DNA from: JABDMH01 sp965223105
GTDB lineage: Bacteria > Bacteroidota > Bacteroidia > Chitinophagales > Saprospiraceae
NCBI GenBank assembly: GCA_965223105.1
Contig: OZ244987.1
Coordinates: 6,510,001 to 6,574,000, forward strand
Direction: 5' to 3'
Length of the DNA stretch: 64,000 bases
The position numbers and the translations under genes are program-made. A model generated the notes under the pieces. It saw only the letters and a program-made list of their open reading frames with translations. It had not been told where the DNA came from and made no database searches. This document shows, in pieces, positions 25,348 to 35,065 of the stretch. How positions within the stretch are numbered: the first letter of the stretch is position 1; every line of letters begins with the position of its first letter.

Positions 25348-26586
25348 TTGAAAAGATTTATCAGTAAAGTTAGGATTGACGCATACATTCTGGTCTGCTG
25401 TCTTGTTCTTTCATTTGCAGATGATCTCGCTGGCCAAGGACCTGCCGATTATCAATTCCATTTTTCATCAGATGTTTTAGCCGACCTGGATTCAGGGATC
25501 ATTAATGCCCAACGTGCAGCCTGGAGATTTACTTACAGCGGAAACATCAAGATGGCCCTGCAAACCTTTAACAAATCGAATGGAAGCAGATGGGGCTTTG
25601 ATGATCTTTCCGGCGAAAAAATGGCACAATTTGCAAGCCATCAAGCTGTAGCTGCTGATCGGCATATCTTGCAATTAGCCAAAGATCAAAGGATCGTCAT
25701 CTTTAACGAGGCCCATCATCAGCCACTGCATCGTTTCTTTCTCCGTACCCTTCTTCCAAGCCTGGCTGAAGCTGGATTTACTCACTTAGGGCTAGAGGCT
25801 TTGGCCAATTGCGAGACCATTCCGAAGGAATATCGTGAATATTGCGATGTTGAGGTGAATACTCGAGGATATCCGTTAAACGCACCGCATACAGGCACTT
25901 ATACCCGGGAGCCACATATGGCCCATCTCATCAGGGATGCCCACAAACTAAACATGAGCATTTTTGCTTATGAAAAATTCGGAGAAAACCGGGAGGTGGA
26001 ACAAGCAAAAAATATCGCCTCAATACTGGCGAGTGATCCAGATGCAAAGCTGATTATCCTCTGTGGATTTGGGCATCTATTGGAGGAGAAAAATTCCGTA
26101 ACCTGGGATATGATGGCATATCACCTCAAGACATTGACCGGTATCAACCCACTAACCATTAACCAGGTCATTTTATCCGAGGGAAACGATCGAACCGAAG
26201 TGCCACTATATCATTGGATTAATGTAAAGGACGCAAGTGTGTTCGTCAGAGATAACGAAGCCTTTACCGGATGGGAAGAACCGGATGTTTTTGATCTATT
26301 GGTTTATCATCCTCGAACTCAATATTTTCTGGATCGACCACACTGGTATGTCAATTATCAAGGGGTTCGCCCGGTGTTGATTGATCAATCAGAAATTGCA
26401 ATCTCTTATCCCGTGTTGATAAGGGCAATGTCAACAACAGAAAGCGATGATGCCGTACCACACGATATCATTGAACTTGATAACCTTGGGGTAAAAGGTA
26501 TGCTTTTGCTTTCCCCGGGTTCATACAACATCACCGTTTTCAATCGAAAAGGAGAGGAGCAGAGCTTTCCCCTGTTGATAGATTAA
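25348..26586 (+). CDS. Secreted EreA/ChaN-like protein
   Basis: The 412-residue protein (TTG start) has a signal peptide ending LAGQ. The core reads IVIFNEAHHQPLHRFFLRTL, GFTHLGLEAL, DAKLIILCGFGHLLEEK and a final beta-rich tail ending in FPLLID. The E-x-H, histidine-rich second strand and late G-x-G-H loop match the erythromycin-esterase/ChaN/TraB-like fold also seen at 11480. Compared with EreA the N-terminal 80 residues are extra. It is exported, so the substrate is probably periplasmic or external. The name says fold only, not macrolide resistance. Confidence 0.62.
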   Translation: MKRFISKVRIDAYILVCCLVLSFADDLAGQGPADYQFHFSSDVLADLDSGIINAQRAAWRFTYSGNIKMALQTFNKSNGSRWGFDDLSGEKMAQFASHQAVAADRHILQLAKDQRIVIFNEAHHQPLHRFFLRTLLPSLAEAGFTHLGLEALANCETIPKEYREYCDVEVNTRGYPLNAPHTGTYTREPHMAHLIRDAHKLNMSIFAYEKFGENREVEQAKNIASILASDPDAKLIILCGFGHLLEEKNSVTWDMMAYHLKTLTGINPLTINQVILSEGNDRTEVPLYHWINVKDASVFVRDNEAFTGWEEPDVFDLLVYHPRTQYFLDRPHWYVNYQGVRPVLIDQSEIAISYPVLIRAMSTTESDDAVPHDIIELDNLGVKGMLLLSPGSYNITVFNRKGEEQSFPLLID

Positions 26587-26632
26587 GGTCTCCAACCCGG
26601 CAACTATTGAATCCTTGAGACCTTAAATTTTT
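26583..26632 (+). terminator. Stem-loop terminator after the EreA/ChaN-like gene
   Basis: TTAAGGTCTC (including the TAA stop) and GAGACCTTAA form a perfect 10 bp stem with a 24-base loop, followed by ATTTTTA. Confidence 0.6.
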
Positions 26633-26811
26633 ACCAGAGACTCCACATTTATTCAACTACTTTTACGTGCCTTTACTGTTGTCACTCATGCCATGACCTA
26701 AATCAATGTTAAAAGTGATCTTGATCAATGCCTCTGTATGGTGAAAGCTGTAGTTTGGCACGCTGTTTTCTGTGAAATTCACCGAGAACACACCAAAAAC
26801 TGACCTATCTC

Positions 26812-28161
26812 ATGAACCTAAGACCCCTACTGGTCTCAGTGATGGCTTTATTCTTGTTTGCTCATTGTAGCAAGGATACCACTGAGTCTAATGTCATTGA
26901 AGACCTGGATAAAGCATTGAGCCGCAAACTCATCGATGCGGCCCCCAATGGAAGATACTTTCACTTCATCCTAGCTGACGAGAACGATTTGGCCCATCTG
27001 CCCAATCAAGATCCCAACAATCCCATCACCACGGAGAAGGTGGAGTTGGGTAAAATGTTGTTTTTTGAAACCGGTTTGGCTCAAGATGCCAAAGACAGAA
27101 CCTGCTATCAAACCTATTCTTGCGGCACCTGTCATGTACCTGAATCTGGTTTTTTGCCGGGTCGATTTCAAGGGGTAGCTGACGGAGCACATGGCTTCGG
27201 ATTTCAAGGAAACCGGAGAGAAGCATTGTCCAGTTATGCCGAGGAAGATTTGGACGCTCAAGGGGTCAGACCGCTGACTACGCTTAATGTGGCATATATG
27301 ACCAACACCTTGTGGAGCGGACTTTTTGGAGCCGACCACGTAAATGAAGGTACCGAAGAACATTGGGAGGGCAAGCTGGCTGAGGTGAACCATTTTGGCT
27401 ACACTGGCTTGGAGAGCCAAAATATTGAGGGTGTCGAATTGCATCGGATGTCGGTTAATGACCACGTTTTGGATGACTTCGGCTATCGCGAACTTTTTGA
27501 TGCTGCTTTTCCTGACATCGAGCCAGCTGAACGCTATTCCGACCTCACCATAAGTTTTGCCTTAGGTGCCTATCTACGTACATTGCTAACCACGAGAGCA
27601 CCATTCCAAAACTGGCTGAAAGGAGATCGGGAGGCGATGACCGACGCACAGAAAAGAGGAGCGTTGTTGTTTTTTGGTGAGGCAAGATGTTACAAATGCC
27701 ATAACAGTCCGTCACTGAGCTCGATGAATTTTCACGCTCTGGGCACCAAAGACCTCTACGAACGCGGAGGTTTGAATACCAGTGCCGACGATGTGCGAAA
27801 TCTCGGCCGAGGTGCTTTTACTAAAGATCCGGCAGATTACTATCGCTTCAAAGTACCCCAACTTTATAACCTCAGAGACTACGCTACTTACTTTCACGGA
27901 AGTAGTAAGGAATCACTGGAGGAAGTGTTGGAATTCAAGATCAAAGCACAATCGGAAAACAACCGGGTATCTCAGGATAAACTCTCTCCTCTCTTTAGAC
28001 CCCTTGAATTAACTGAGGAGGAGAAGTACGATTTGCTTGATTTTCTGGCTAATGCTTTGTACGATGATCAATTTCACCGATTTGTACCCAGTCAACTGCC
28101 GTCAGGACTCTGTTTTCCAAATAATGACAATCAATCTAAGCAAGACCTGGGATGTGAATAG
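26812..28161 (+). CDS. Di-haem cytochrome c peroxidase / MauG-family lipoprotein
   Basis: The 449-residue protein has a lipobox (LFLFAHC, Cys 19) and two haem c motifs, CGTCH at residues 104-108 and CYKCH at 293-297, the layout of bacterial CcpA/MauG enzymes. GALLFFGEARCYKCH and FKVPQLYNL are typical of the C-terminal haem domain. Upstream of CGTCH there is an additional cysteine (RTCYQTYSC), unusual for the family. Such enzymes reduce hydrogen peroxide with electrons from c-type cytochromes or modify proteins oxidatively. The stand-alone gene is convergent with the cyclase-family gene at 28193. Confidence 0.88.
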   Translation: MNLRPLLVSVMALFLFAHCSKDTTESNVIEDLDKALSRKLIDAAPNGRYFHFILADENDLAHLPNQDPNNPITTEKVELGKMLFFETGLAQDAKDRTCYQTYSCGTCHVPESGFLPGRFQGVADGAHGFGFQGNRREALSSYAEEDLDAQGVRPLTTLNVAYMTNTLWSGLFGADHVNEGTEEHWEGKLAEVNHFGYTGLESQNIEGVELHRMSVNDHVLDDFGYRELFDAAFPDIEPAERYSDLTISFALGAYLRTLLTTRAPFQNWLKGDREAMTDAQKRGALLFFGEARCYKCHNSPSLSSMNFHALGTKDLYERGGLNTSADDVRNLGRGAFTKDPADYYRFKVPQLYNLRDYATYFHGSSKESLEEVLEFKIKAQSENNRVSQDKLSPLFRPLELTEEEKYDLLDFLANALYDDQFHRFVPSQLPSGLCFPNNDNQSKQDLGCE

Positions 28162-28192
28162 TGCTAAACTTTCGCGTCCTATACTTGTCTGA

Positions 28193-28999
28193 TCACTCCT
28201 TAACGAAAGCTGCAATACGCAGGGGTCCACCACTACCATGCTGTATCTTCATGGGAAGTGCCACCACATAACTCCCCTTAGCAGGTAGTCGGTCCAAGTT
28301 GGCCAGGTTTTCAAAAGCGGGAATGTTCTCAGCAAAGAGAATTCGGTGAGACAAAAAATCGGAAGACCGGCCATAGTCAATACTGGGCGTATCCAGGCCA
28401 ATGGCTTTGATGGAGCGATTATCGACCAGCCACTGGGCTGCATCGGGATGAAGGCCAGGGAAATGCAGTAAGGCCACCGCACTTGCCCCTCGAGCATCAG
28501 TACCCATATATTTTTCTCTATCTGGCCAAAATTTTGCAATCCCTGTTCTCAATAACACAATGGCACCTTCCGGAATCTGGCCGTGATCTGCCTCCCACCT
28601 TTCGAAATCTTCGATACTGATTTGGTAATCAATATACCCACTTACCGAATCGGTGACGTCGATGACAATGGCTTCTCCTGTTAATCTCTCCAAGGGTATT
28701 TCATCAACCGATTGCTTACCCTCGGCAAAGTGAACGGGAGCATCAATGTGGGTGCCCCCATGTTCTGCACTGCTAAACTTATATGCGGAATAATAATAGC
28801 CTCCCTCCGACACCCCTGCAAAGACAGTATCCAATTGAAATCCATCAGCAGTGGGCCAGTAAGGTGTGTTGGAGGCATAGGCGTGGCTCAAGTCAACCCA
28901 CTTCCCAGCAGTGAAATCACCACCAGCATCATTGGGCTGTTGACAGTCGATAAGTAAAGAAAAACACCCCAATATGATGAAGAGAAAATCAAATCTCAT
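28193..28999 (-). CDS. Cyclase family lipoprotein (kynurenine formamidase-like)
   Basis: From ATG 28999 the product has 268 residues with a lipobox (SLLIDC). It carries the metal-binding motif HGGTHIDAPVHFAEG, the H-x-G-T-H-x-D-x-P-x-H signature of PF04199 hydrolases, and an IGLDTPSIDYG loop. These enzymes hydrolyse amide or ester bonds, as in kynurenine formamidase and isatin hydrolase. Lipid anchoring is unusual but is known among Bacteroidota members. An upstream in-frame start at 29056 would overlap the previous gene and lacks a signal, so I prefer 28999. Confidence 0.85.
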   Translation of the reverse strand: MRFDFLFIILGCFSLLIDCQQPNDAGGDFTAGKWVDLSHAYASNTPYWPTADGFQLDTVFAGVSEGGYYYSAYKFSSAEHGGTHIDAPVHFAEGKQSVDEIPLERLTGEAIVIDVTDSVSGYIDYQISIEDFERWEADHGQIPEGAIVLLRTGIAKFWPDREKYMGTDARGASAVALLHFPGLHPDAAQWLVDNRSIKAIGLDTPSIDYGRSSDFLSHRILFAENIPAFENLANLDRLPAKGSYVVALPMKIQHGSGGPLRIAAFVKE

Positions 29000-29013
29000 T
29001 TCTAATTCTGGAT

Positions 29014-29574
29014 TTAAGCTTTCTTTCCAACAAGCAATTTCGTTAATTCCCTGCAATGAGAAAAGTCATCTTTAACTTCGAGTAGATGTAAATGATCGAT
29101 CTTGCACCAGAGATCCAAATGCAACCCCTCAAATTCAGATTTCGCCTTTTGAAATTTTTTTTCATCAAAGGTAAGTTCAGCAGTCGGGTTGTGAAGATCA
29201 TACGATTCCTTGCCAAAATGGCCCAAAGCAATGTGTGGATAAAACGGAAGATCATTCCGAAGATAGGGTTGAAGGATTCCTGAATACAAGTCATCATGCA
29301 AATTGATCACCTTTTTTTTGCCCTCGCTTGCTCCCAAATAAAGCCAATGATCCCAGCTCTTCTCAAGTGTGCAAAAATGGACTTCAAATGGCTCCCATTT
29401 TACTAAAATGTTGGCAATATGCGCTTCAATTGCTTCCCTCCCCACAGATTGCGACAGAGGAAAAATAAAGGTGACATGTGGCGGAAGCAGATCAGCAAAT
29501 GGTTCGTACCTTATTCTTAAAGCACGAAATCGCTCATCCTTAATATCAGGATAATATACAACGGCAAAGTACAT
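29014..29574 (-). CDS. 2'-5' RNA ligase family (2H phosphoesterase-like) protein
   Basis: The 186-residue protein has the first 2H motif as LPPHVTFIFPLS and the second as YPHIALGHFG. In active 2H enzymes both motifs are H-x-T/S. The second here is H-I-A, so the hydroxyl residue is replaced by alanine and full activity is doubtful. The overall layout (two lobes, about 180 residues) fits PF13563. It lies 14 bases upstream of the cyclase-family gene on the same strand and may be co-transcribed. Confidence 0.75.
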   Translation of the reverse strand: MYFAVVYYPDIKDERFRALRIRYEPFADLLPPHVTFIFPLSQSVGREAIEAHIANILVKWEPFEVHFCTLEKSWDHWLYLGASEGKKKVINLHDDLYSGILQPYLRNDLPFYPHIALGHFGKESYDLHNPTAELTFDEKKFQKAKSEFEGLHLDLWCKIDHLHLLEVKDDFSHCRELTKLLVGKKA

Positions 29575-29670
29575 TTTGGCGATGCTTCATCAGAATATAG
29601 GCAAATAAAAAGCATCGTGCATATTTGTTGAAAATCATGTGATTAGAAAGTCAAGTTGAGTAAGGAAAAC

Positions 29671-29699
29671 TTGAGGTGATGCATCATTCCGTATCTTTG
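29671..29699 (+). promoter_or_regulatory. Bacteroidota sigma-A promoter before the nucleoside hydrolase gene
   Basis: TTG at 29671-29673 and TATCTTTG at 29692-29699 are 18 bases apart. The start codon follows at 29719. Confidence 0.55.
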
Positions 29700-29718
29700 G
29701 AGGAAATCAGCACAGTCC

Positions 29719-30744
29719 ATGATTCGATGCCTCATCCTTTTATTGTTAACCTCTGCACTCATTTGCTGCCAGACGGGTGCCAGTGAAAAAGACGCCATCC
29801 AGGCATCATCGCTGCCACCAAATACCGGCAAGATACCAGTGATCTTCGATACCGATGCCAATAACGAATTAGATGACCAGCACGCATTGGCCTATTTGCT
29901 GCTCAATCAGGAGACATTTGATATCAAGGGAATTACAGTAAACGCGACTACAAGTGGTGGCGCAATCGAAAATCATGTGCAGGAAGCAGAGCGAATTCGA
30001 AAATTATGCGCGCAGGATGATCGTATCCCCCTGGTGGCTGGAGCTAACAGCGATTTTGAGCAGATCCGTGATCATTTGGATGAAGCAGAATACGACGGGT
30101 ATCAAGCAGTGGATTTTATCATCGAGCAGTCCAAACAATATCAAGATCATGGTTTGGTGCTTATCCCGGTAGGGAAATTGACCAATATTGCCTTGGCCTT
30201 GCAGAAGGATCCTTCGATAGCAGAGCGGGTTCGTGTTGTCTGGTTAGGATCCAATTATCCCGCACCTGGAGAATACAATCAAGACAACGATATACCATCC
30301 ATGAATTACGTACTTTCTACCTCAGTACCCTTTGAGATGGTCACAGTGCGCTATGGTGAACCCTCCGGTACTGCAGCGGTAACAGTCACCCAGGCTTTTA
30401 TCAACGAACAAATGCCCGGGTTAGGACCGCAAGTCGATGTTCCAGTCGAGGGGCGACATGGTGGTAAGTATCAAACTTTCGGCGATTATGCGGTTAGTTT
30501 GTTTGAGCATATTGACTATTACAATGATGCCAAGGAGCGAGCGCTGTTTGATTTAGCTGCAGTGGCCATTGTGAAAAACCCTTCTTGGGCTGAGGCACGA
30601 GACCATCCCAGCCCTGTGTATGAGGAAGGTGCCTGGAAAGAACAGCCCGATAATACACATCATATTGTAATATGGGAGAATTTTAACCGAGATGCAATAG
30701 TAGGTGATTTTATGAGCACTCTTGAGCAGACCTCTTCTCAATAA
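29719..30744 (+). CDS. Inosine-uridine-preferring nucleoside hydrolase family lipoprotein
   Basis: The 341-residue protein has a lipobox (LLTSALICC) and the IUNH signature IPVIFDTDANNELDDQHAL (about residues 37-55), whose aspartates bind calcium. Normal IUNH motifs read D-T-D-x-G-x-D-D. Here the glycine is asparagine and the second aspartate pair is ELDD, a variant common in secreted Bacteroidota members. It would cleave N-glycosidic bonds of nucleosides or a related glycoside outside the cytoplasm. A good promoter lies directly upstream and the gene is monocistronic. Confidence 0.8.
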   Translation: MIRCLILLLLTSALICCQTGASEKDAIQASSLPPNTGKIPVIFDTDANNELDDQHALAYLLLNQETFDIKGITVNATTSGGAIENHVQEAERIRKLCAQDDRIPLVAGANSDFEQIRDHLDEAEYDGYQAVDFIIEQSKQYQDHGLVLIPVGKLTNIALALQKDPSIAERVRVVWLGSNYPAPGEYNQDNDIPSMNYVLSTSVPFEMVTVRYGEPSGTAAVTVTQAFINEQMPGLGPQVDVPVEGRHGGKYQTFGDYAVSLFEHIDYYNDAKERALFDLAAVAIVKNPSWAEARDHPSPVYEEGAWKEQPDNTHHIVIWENFNRDAIVGDFMSTLEQTSSQ

Positions 30745-30792
30745 GGATCTCCTGCATCTGAAGACTATTGGACCATCCAAGTTGATCTGAAA

Positions 30793-31791
30793 TTATGGCT
30801 CACGGAAGGGCCATAGGAGTTCAAGAGTGACTCCTCCAAGAGTTTCCGTATTAAAATATTTGAAAATCCCCGATCCTGGTTTTCCTTCCTCCCCCCAAGT
30901 ACCTCCGGAGGAAACGAAAATGCCTTTACTTTCAAAATCCTCGATGACCGATTCAATATTCTCAACCAGAAATCCAAGATGATGAAAACCTTCTCCGTGT
31001 TTGTCTATGTGATCTTCATTTATCGTCGGTGGCTTTCTAGTAATAACCCATTCATAAGGGATTGAACCATGTCGTTGCCAGGCAAGATCGATTACAAAGT
31101 CACTTTTTTTGCCGTGATACTCCTTATTGGAGAGTCTGCTCGGTTCGACGATAACCGGAGGAAAACCCAGTTGATCCCAATACGTTGAAACCTCAGTTTC
31201 CTCATTAATCGCAAATGCATATTGAGCTATTCTCAATTGGTGCAAGTTGTTGTCCGGCAGCAAGTCACGATATACTGTGTCTATATTGTCGTAAGTAATG
31301 CCAAGCACGTATTTTCCCCGTTCATAAGTATCCCAAAGGACATAATCCAAACTTCCTTTTTGAGTATGGAAAGTAATTTTATCCAGAACCTCAATTCCCA
31401 AGGCTGATAAACGGGCGATTTCATTTTGGTAATCTGTTGATTGAAATCTATGCACCAGACTGATTACACCATCACCGTAGCTGTCATGAAATTCACTAAA
31501 TATTGAGCTGCCCTCTACCGGCTGTATCCAGGTAACATACGCCCCTCCCAAATTTGCTTTCGCCATAATCACACGAAAGGATATCCCAGTCACCTTTGAT
31601 TCAGACTCCACGGTGTCAAGATGAATGAATTGGGTAAAGCCCATCGACTCCCAACCCTTTTTTGTCATATCCAGATCTTCTACAATCCAAATCAATTGAT
31701 CCACTTTCTTATATCCTTCGGCCAGCGATGCTTGACCATATCCCAGGTGGGAAAAGGAGAGTAAGGCTATGGCAATTATTAATTTTTGCAT
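30793..31791 (-). CDS. Secreted VOC (glyoxalase/bleomycin-resistance fold) protein
   Basis: The 332-residue protein has a signal peptide ending GYGQ. It contains two vicinal-oxygen-chelate regions: VDQLIWIVEDLDMTKKGWES with a long insertion, and a second with DKHGEGFHHLGFLVENIE near residues 270-290. The fold can bind a metal for ring cleavage, isomerisation or epimerisation. Metal ligands cannot be fixed by eye. Secretion is unusual for VOC proteins. No partner gene is obvious, since neighbours are single genes on alternating strands. Confidence 0.75.
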   Translation of the reverse strand: MQKLIIAIALLSFSHLGYGQASLAEGYKKVDQLIWIVEDLDMTKKGWESMGFTQFIHLDTVESESKVTGISFRVIMAKANLGGAYVTWIQPVEGSSIFSEFHDSYGDGVISLVHRFQSTDYQNEIARLSALGIEVLDKITFHTQKGSLDYVLWDTYERGKYVLGITYDNIDTVYRDLLPDNNLHQLRIAQYAFAINEETEVSTYWDQLGFPPVIVEPSRLSNKEYHGKKSDFVIDLAWQRHGSIPYEWVITRKPPTINEDHIDKHGEGFHHLGFLVENIESVIEDFESKGIFVSSGGTWGEEGKPGSGIFKYFNTETLGGVTLELLWPFREP

Positions 31792-31868
31792 TGTACTTCA
31801 GTAGTTAAAGTAATGTCAGGAAATGAGCAGCTGCTCTTGGTCTGATGCTAGTCTTTTGTCCAGGAGTT

Positions 31869-33821
31869 TTAGGTTCTGCCTTTCAAATAATTTTCAAACC
31901 AATTCAATTGACGCAAATTGTAATCATATCGTGCCGTTGAATTACGATTGCCGTGGCCCTCGCCTGGATAAAGAATCAATTGTACCGGGGTATCGGTACG
32001 GGTCTTAATATGTCGGTACAATTCTATAGATTGCGCTGGATGCACCCGGGTATCCTCCTTTCCGGCCATAATCAATAAAGGTGTCTGGGTTTGACCTGCA
32101 TAATATATGGGACTCCGCTCCAGGAAAAATTGATAATCTTCCCACAGGCGCTTTCGGGCATGGACCAGATACAGTTCTTCCGGAATATCGCTGGTGCCCC
32201 ACTTTGAAATATTGTCACTGATACCGACAAACATGACTCCGGCCGCAAATCGATCAGTGTATTTGGTACTGAGCCAGCCGGTGGCGTAACCACCGTAGGA
32301 TCCCCCAGTCACACCCACCCTGTCAGGATCTACCAAGCCACTTTCAATCAGAAAATCAACTCCATTAACTACATCATCAAACTCCTTTCCGGCAAGATCA
32401 CCCTGACTTGACATAGCAAACTCTAGTCCTCGACCTGTACTGCCTCTGTAGTTGGGATAAAAAACCGCATAGCCCTTGGCTGCAGCCATTTGTCCAGGCA
32501 TCGAATAGCTGGTGAGCCACCCATTGTCGTAGTGTGATTCTGGACCTCCATGTACTACAGTGATCAAAGGGTACTCTTCGCCGTCCTCCTGATCCAGGGG
32601 CCGAATTAGGATCCCTTGGATCTCCACACCATCCGCAGCAGTGTAATTTACCACCTCTTGGGTCGCTAGCCTGATGTCTTTCAACCATGGGTTTAAATCG
32701 CTCAGGCGTTTGGGCATGTTGTTCTCCCAGAGGTATATCTCCGTAGGATGTTGGGGACTATCTGCAAGGAAAATGGTTGATTCTCCCATCGTTTCTGCCT
32801 CGTGCAAAATCAGATCTTGAGAAGAATATTCTTCTTGCCAGTTTGAGCCCTCAGGACTCAAATGCCCAAATACAGCCCCAACTCCCTGGCTGGCCACAAA
32901 CTGTATCCGGTTGGTTTGAATCCAATCAATATCTTCAAACTTACCTTCGAAATCAGCAAATATTTGCTGTGGTTTTCCATTTTCAATCGCGCATACAAAT
33001 AAGCGACCATCAATGGGATCATGTATGTCTGCCCCGGCAATAAAGGCTATTTGACGGCTATCTGGGCTCCAATCTAGCGCCCCGAGCTTGGATGCATGAT
33101 CTATATCATGGGTCACCGACAAGTCTTGTCCATCTACAATCGAGATCTGACTTTTCATGTAGAAATCATCGATCAGAGGTGTGGGAGAAGTAATTACGGC
33201 AAGATGTTTTCCATCAGGACTCCATTGTATGCTACGGAAATTGGCATCTAACTTCAGCTGATTCGTATCATTATGCAAATCGGTGACAAAGGCATGGGTA
33301 TAACGAGGTTCGCCCTCATAGATTTCTGGCTGGTATGGAAGCTTGCTATCCTTATCCTCCTTGACTTCTTGGGCTGTAAAAGCCAACTTCCCGCCATCAG
33401 GAGACCAATGATATGACGATATCGATGTCGTCCAGGAAAAGAGCTTGCTTGCCTCACCACCTTCTAAAGAGATTTCATATAAGCTGGTGGTTTCATCACC
33501 CTCCAATTTATTGAGGAAGGTAATGGTTTGATGCTCCGGACGAAAGGCAATTTGTCTTACATTTCCACGAGTTACAAAAGGCATGCCTTCTCCCGACTCC
33601 AAATCCAGCAAGTGCAATTCGTTCCAGGCTGGTTTATTCTCCTTGATTGGATCAGCCTGAATACGGACCGTGTATGCACCAACTGGAGCATCATGATGGA
33701 GGACAATGTCTTCTGCTATCTTCATTTTGGCGACATCCAAGGGCTCAAGGCCTCTCTCCTGCGCCCGAAGGTTAGACATACTCCAAATCACACAAAGGGC
33801 AATAAAAAGCGTAACTTTCAT
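31869..33821 (-). CDS. S9 family prolyl oligopeptidase / acylaminoacyl-peptidase-like
   Basis: From ATG 33821 the product has 650 residues with signal peptide (MSNLRAQ). The N-terminal two thirds form a WD40-like propeller (IQWSPDGKHLAVI, LDWSPDSRQIAFIAG). The C-terminal alpha/beta-hydrolase has GGSYGGYATGW with the nucleophile serine at about residue 508, the aspartate in KEDTRVHPAQS (about 590) and the histidine in PGEGHGNR (about 623). All three are present, so it should be an active periplasmic or secreted serine peptidase. It is divergent from the DUF6528 gene with only 70 bases between starts. Confidence 0.92.
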   Translation of the reverse strand: MKVTLFIALCVIWSMSNLRAQERGLEPLDVAKMKIAEDIVLHHDAPVGAYTVRIQADPIKENKPAWNELHLLDLESGEGMPFVTRGNVRQIAFRPEHQTITFLNKLEGDETTSLYEISLEGGEASKLFSWTTSISSYHWSPDGGKLAFTAQEVKEDKDSKLPYQPEIYEGEPRYTHAFVTDLHNDTNQLKLDANFRSIQWSPDGKHLAVITSPTPLIDDFYMKSQISIVDGQDLSVTHDIDHASKLGALDWSPDSRQIAFIAGADIHDPIDGRLFVCAIENGKPQQIFADFEGKFEDIDWIQTNRIQFVASQGVGAVFGHLSPEGSNWQEEYSSQDLILHEAETMGESTIFLADSPQHPTEIYLWENNMPKRLSDLNPWLKDIRLATQEVVNYTAADGVEIQGILIRPLDQEDGEEYPLITVVHGGPESHYDNGWLTSYSMPGQMAAAKGYAVFYPNYRGSTGRGLEFAMSSQGDLAGKEFDDVVNGVDFLIESGLVDPDRVGVTGGSYGGYATGWLSTKYTDRFAAGVMFVGISDNISKWGTSDIPEELYLVHARKRLWEDYQFFLERSPIYYAGQTQTPLLIMAGKEDTRVHPAQSIELYRHIKTRTDTPVQLILYPGEGHGNRNSTARYDYNLRQLNWFENYLKGRT

Positions 33822-33850
33822 TTTTTCTGGTATTATATGATTTTTGTGTA

Positions 33851-33858
33851 CAAATATA
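33851..33858 (-). promoter_or_regulatory. Possible -7 box for the S9 peptidase gene
   Basis: The minus strand reads TATATTTG, a full match to TAnnTTTG, 30 bases before the chosen ATG at 33821. This supports that start over the longer frame beginning at 33878. No clear -33 TTG is seen. Confidence 0.38.
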
Positions 33859-33891
33859 TTGAGTTCTGCAGTTCTCACTGATTTTCACTGA

Positions 33892-34821
33892 ATGACTAAA
33901 ACTCTAATATGGTTAAGATCAGCGTACTGCAATCTACCTTCTTTGCTGAGAACAATCTGTTTTCTGTTTTGGTTTTTACCAATTCTTCCCCTCTGTTCTC
34001 AGACGGAAATCATTGTCTGCGGAGACGACCAAGTCATCATATTTGATCTAAATCTCTCTGACAGCTCCCAAATAAAAACCAACTGGATCTGGCAGGTTTC
34101 AGAGGCTACCTCACTGCCGGAAGTCTATCAAAAATACATGATTCCCACCGATGAATGCAAAAGCGTTGAGGAAGGAAAAAAGATCTTAATCACTTCTTCA
34201 GGAGGTGGCGTTGTATTGGTCGAGAGACTGGGGAAGACCATACTTTTTTACGCTCACACACTCAATGCACATTCTGCAGAGATACTTCCAAACAACAGGA
34301 TTGTGGTTGCACTTTCTACAGCCCATGGTGGAAATAGTATTGAACTGTACGATATGGACCGCCCCGAAAAAGTGATTTTCCGCGATAGCCTTTATTCTGC
34401 CCATGGAGTCGTCTGGATGGATTCACTTCAACTTCTATTTGCTTTGGGATATTCTGAACTACGCGCTTACCGATTATTAAATTGGCAGAATCCTCACCCT
34501 TCCCTTGAGATGGTTTCTACATGGACTCTCCCCGATGAGTCTGGCCATGATCTACAGTCAATCGACTCTAAGACCCTTATTTTAAGCACCCACAATAGTG
34601 TGTGGACTTTTGATGTTGACACTGAGCACTTTACCCCATTTGAGCCATTGATCAACACACCGGATGTAAAATCAGTGAATTACAACCTGAACACCGGCAA
34701 GCTCATTTACACCAAAGGTGAGATCAATTGGTGGAGTCACCATATCTATAGTCTGAATCCCGATAAAACACTAATTATCCCTCATATACGGCTTTACAAA
34801 GCCCGAGTCATTGGTTGGTAG
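33892..34821 (+). CDS. DUF6528 family secreted beta-propeller protein
   Basis: The 309-residue protein has a signal segment (FLFWFLPILPLCSQ) and then the family sequence EIIVCGDDQVIIFDL, DECKSVEEGKKILITSSGGG, LYSAHGVVWMDSLQLLFALG and LPDESGHDLQSID. This is a seven-bladed propeller family of unknown function found mainly in Bacteroidota. It starts 71 bases from the divergent peptidase start, so both may share a control region. No enzymatic motif is apparent. Confidence 0.78.
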   Translation: MTKTLIWLRSAYCNLPSLLRTICFLFWFLPILPLCSQTEIIVCGDDQVIIFDLNLSDSSQIKTNWIWQVSEATSLPEVYQKYMIPTDECKSVEEGKKILITSSGGGVVLVERLGKTILFYAHTLNAHSAEILPNNRIVVALSTAHGGNSIELYDMDRPEKVIFRDSLYSAHGVVWMDSLQLLFALGYSELRAYRLLNWQNPHPSLEMVSTWTLPDESGHDLQSIDSKTLILSTHNSVWTFDVDTEHFTPFEPLINTPDVKSVNYNLNTGKLIYTKGEINWWSHHIYSLNPDKTLIIPHIRLYKARVIGW

Positions 34822-35065
34822 ATTGAGTCCAAGGAATAATGCTTTTCCTCAACAATGTTTTCGAAAAATTATCTGGAATGAGAAAATATTTAATAGTGGT
34901 ACCCCTAAAACCTCTGAATGAGTCGGATTTTGGAAATATCTTGGATTCAGATGAGGCGAACTGAATGAGGATAGCTGTAGCAAATACTGTAAAGATTCAA
35001 AAAAACAAATGGCAAAGCCATTGTGTCTTATCCAAGAACGAGGGTTTTAGGTACCCTAAAAATAC

